From assembly GCF_037392515.1 (NCBI RefSeq), contig NC_090288.1, positions 5,015,501-5,079,500 of the forward strand: a DNA stretch of 64,000 nucleotides. The letters are read 5' to 3'. A program made the position numbers and the translations under genes. The stretch comes from Haliotis asinina. Its lineage: Eukaryota; Mollusca; Gastropoda; Lepetellida; Haliotidae. The notes under the pieces are model-generated. The model searched no databases. It saw only the letters and a program-made list of their open reading frames with translations, and had not been told where the DNA came from. Of this stretch, positions 61,345 through 64,000 are shown one piece after another. Numbering within the stretch: the first letter of the stretch is position 1; every line of letters begins with the position of its first letter.

Positions 61345-61580
61345 GAACCCATGAAGACGGGGGTTACCAATGGTCTTCAGTAATCCATCCCTTACTGTAG
61401 TACAGGGCGATTAACAGGATCCGGTGGGCAGGCTCTCTCACTTGGTCGACGCGTCATCGAATCCTTCTTGGATAGATTGATTCTCATGCTGTAGATCACT
61501 GGATTGTTTGTTCCAGACTCGATTATATATAAGTCATATAGCTGGAATATTGCCGAGAACACCGTTAAACAACCAACAAA
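61345..61580 (-). mobile_element. SINE family A, old and diverged
   Basis: The same landmark order as the younger copies (GGTCTTCAGTAATCCAT, CACTTGGTCGACGCGTCATC, GATCACTGGATTGT, CCAGACTCGATTAT, GCTGGAATATTGCCGAG) but with many substitutions and gaps. No target duplication is visible. Confidence 0.75.
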
Positions 61581-62413
61581 CCAACTTTTGACGTCTTGGA
61601 CGAGAAACGCACGACAAATGGCCTCACAAGTTGAGAATCTCAGTTCTCTTGACTCAAGAGATTGAAATCACGAAATACCTCTTGATGTGAGTTCTGCATA
61701 ATAAATAGTGTAATCTAATCTTTACCGATTCCTGACACAGTTTCAGTATCATGTGCCTCATTTGCGTGTGATTTACTTTTTCTAACACGCGTGACTATAC
61801 ATTTTAGGAAAGTGTAAATAAGGATCAAAACATAAAATTTGTTTTCAGATTAACGTAAATTTCTGCAAAACGATGCAACACGTGCGTTGTTTGTTTACTA
61901 GCCATCACACTTTGTAACGTTAACACATCGTCTAAGAAAACAAAAATCATCGATTTGCAGAAATCAGTGTCACTGATTGACATTATAGTTTACAGCAATG
62001 AAAGCAATTAAACAGAGCAAGACGCCATAAAAGTTTTTGTCCACAACCAAACAACAACCTTTTTTCTGTTCGGAGATTTCACATCGCAAAAGACAGGAAG
62101 ATGAATTTGGAATGTGTCATTATTTTTGAAAAATAATTGCACGCCACAGCTATGGAAGCAATTAAAGTTACAGAAATGCAGTTCACCGTGTAAGATCAGA
62201 AGTTCCTTTTTCCATCGTTTTCAGGACTTCATCGACCTATGGGCATTATTCGATTGGTACAAGGGAATTCAAATGTTTGAAGACATGTATGCGTTTGCAT
62301 TAACATTTTGGACTGTAACTCTCCCAATGTCTTATCGTTATCGTGCAATTCACAGGTGGCTGAGGCATGGGGATAGTTTAGGTTTCTCACTTACAATTTT
62401 AAAACTCTAATTT
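61581..62413. other. No supported gene
   Basis: A 98-codon plus-strand frame (62114-62410) lacks splice partners, a recognisable domain and coding-like composition. Otherwise AT-rich with no defined repeat. Confidence 0.45.
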
Positions 62414-62562
62414 CTTCAGAGGCCATATACACAAGGCTAAACTCTTCTGAGGTCACATACACAGGCGTTTATTCAGTGTCCATATATACAAGGCCAAACT
62501 TCTCTGAGGCCAAATACACTGACTATTATTTTTGAGAGTCCATGTACACAAGGCTACATTTT
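62414..62562. repeat. Degenerate ~30-bp tandem repeat, about five copies
   Basis: Variants of TCTGAGGCCATATACACAAGGCTAAAC minus a few bases recur at about 30-bp spacing (for example TTCTGAGGTCACATACACA and TCTCTGAGGCCAAATACAC). Confidence 0.65.
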
Positions 62563-63763
62563 TCCCTGCAACTATCCAGCTTGCCGAATCACTGTAGAGT
62601 GAGCTGGAATCCTCTTTAACATATTTTCTTGGGTCTTAGAGACAGACTACATATAGTAGGTGTAGTAAAGCACTGAGTTCAAAGGTTAACCTTTGACATC
62701 ACCAGGCTCCTCTCTTGGGCAGATAACATCTACACTGCTGAGGAGTTGCCAATGGGAGAGAAATTGAAAGCCCACAGATTTTTTTTGAAGTCTGCACTCT
62801 GGCTTTGAAGTGAGTCAAAACTTGTGATGGCAAGTATATATTAGTGACATGAAGCATTGGATTTGACAGGATTTCATTACAGTAAGCACGGTACATTGTG
62901 TTCTAAAAGGATCATGGTTGGAAACAACAGAATATTATGTAGAATGCCTATCAATAAGGATATTCTAAAGTCCCAAAGCAATTTTCGAAAATGACAGAGT
63001 ATTGTGGAAATATAGGTATACCTGATATACTTTGACAGACTTTGTAAAATAATAATATGAATAACTAAGTAAGAATAAAGATTCAAAGGAACAAGTAGCA
63101 GAAATAACCTTTAATTTACGCTCTTTTTTTTAATTTTAAACATTCTGTCCACAAAGTAACATGCTCAAGAAAACAAAGCAGGCAAAATCAACTAACTGAA
63201 ATGATTTCAATATATGTGACTATTCCAAACCTGGCGTCTTGAAACTAAAAATACTTGCAACAGAACATGTATGGTCAAATACAAATTAGACATGAAAAAA
63301 CTTTCATATCTTCCCTGACAAACTACTTTGAGTGGCATAAAAGAAGTTGGGAAGTGCACTACTGACCAATTTTAGGGATAACAACTTCACTAATTTCTTG
63401 AGTTTGACCTTCTGATACAGTTTCTTGTACGAACTTCTTTTATTTTGTTATGGTGTCATATGTTCATGAATCTGTATCAAAACATCACACTAGTGAAATA
63501 AATGAAGTTGTTCTCCATAACATTTGTCAGTGTTGTATTTCCCTGACAATGTTCTGGATTCTTTCTTTTTCAGGTTAAATCAAATCATGCTTCAACTCCC
63601 CTGATAACAGCAGGCTGATTTCATGATGAACCACCAGGAAAATAACTTGTATTACACATCAGAATTACAGAAACACCAACAACCTATCAGAGTTATAATT
63701 ACACAGCTGTCATTCATTCACAATGGACACAATCTGTCATTCAGTGTTTAGACTATGTTATAC
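62563..63763. other. No feature seen
   Basis: AT-rich sequence; open frames of 65-70 codons on the minus strand near 62700-63086 have no support from splice sites or composition. Confidence 0.45.
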
Positions 63764-63850
63764 AGTGAGTGAGTGAGTGACACATGCTGTACCCATGTGG
63801 GGATACAAACCCACATCAAAAGTATCATGAGCAAACGCTTGCTATTCTAT
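63764..63850 (+). mobile_element. SINE family B fragment
   Basis: GTGAGTGAGTGAGTGA joins directly to CATGCTGTACCCATGTGGGG and an AAACCCACATC tRNA-like part. The central segment present in the 60890 copy is missing, so this is an internally deleted copy. Confidence 0.55.
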
Positions 63851-64000
63851 ACAGAGTACGCAGAACACTGAAGTTTACAGATGGAAAATGAAGAAAAACC
63901 TTAGAAATGTGAAACCCTGTTGTTCAGGTCAGGGAATGATGTCAGTCTGTGATGTCATGAACACTGGATTATGTCATGTCATGTTTGCATGTGTGACACA

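Noticed and set aside
45301-63850. CRISPR-like or other prokaryotic arrays among the many direct repeats
   Set aside because: All repeats are SINEs, microsatellites, minisatellites or satellites in a clearly eukaryotic, intron-bearing context.

Overview
The window looks like genomic DNA from a marine gastropod, most likely an abalone (Haliotis) or close vetigastropod. This rests on several copies of a short interspersed repeat (about 270 bp, GTGAGTGAGTG at one end, flanked by target-site duplications) that I recall as very abundant in Haliotis, on GT-AG introns, on AATAAA poly(A) signals and on dense microsatellites. No bacterial, viral or organellar genes are seen.

Positions 1-41408 are a head-to-tail tandem array of about 3.79 kb units: ten near-identical units, an eleventh whose last ~0.9 kb is diverged, and a twelfth, much older partial unit to about 42640. 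The window starts inside the array. Each full unit carries one plus-strand gene near its right end, of at least two coding exons. The terminal exon encodes a strongly acidic stretch followed by a cationic amphipathic C-terminal helix. The 3'UTR runs into the next unit and contains a GT/GA microsatellite and an AATAAA. I do not recognise the family. Coding status is supported by unit 11: both exons and the splice phase are kept, the intron body has changed almost completely, and the only length change in the terminal exon is in frame. The array also shows a two-unit higher-order period, end units less homogenised than the interior, and a conserved long inverted repeat just 3' of each poly(A) signal.

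Positions 42640-52900 are gene-poor: degenerate tandem repeats, SINEs with clean target-site duplications, a tiny foldback MITE with an 8-bp duplication, and a molluscan-type repeat near 51.3-51.7 kb.

Positions 52981-59035 (minus strand) hold a seven-exon gene of 346 codons that I assembled from matching splice sites and phases. All junctions are phase 2, so every internal exon is a multiple of three. The product is a Ser/Pro/Thr-rich, apparently soluble protein whose last exon contains a 30-bp coding minisatellite. A 23-bp satellite of about 27 copies abuts one of its acceptor sites.

Positions 59140-59202 hold two perfect CRE palindromes (TGACGTCA) and two half-sites between this gene and a divergent plus-strand gene (59441-60317 or beyond), suggesting a bidirectional CREB/ATF-type promoter. 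The plus-strand gene has a Cys-rich N-terminus and a layout faintly like stathmin-domain proteins. It has a SINE at an exon edge and a frame conflict at its 3' end, so it may be decaying. The rest, to 64000, is repeats and DNA in which I see no gene.
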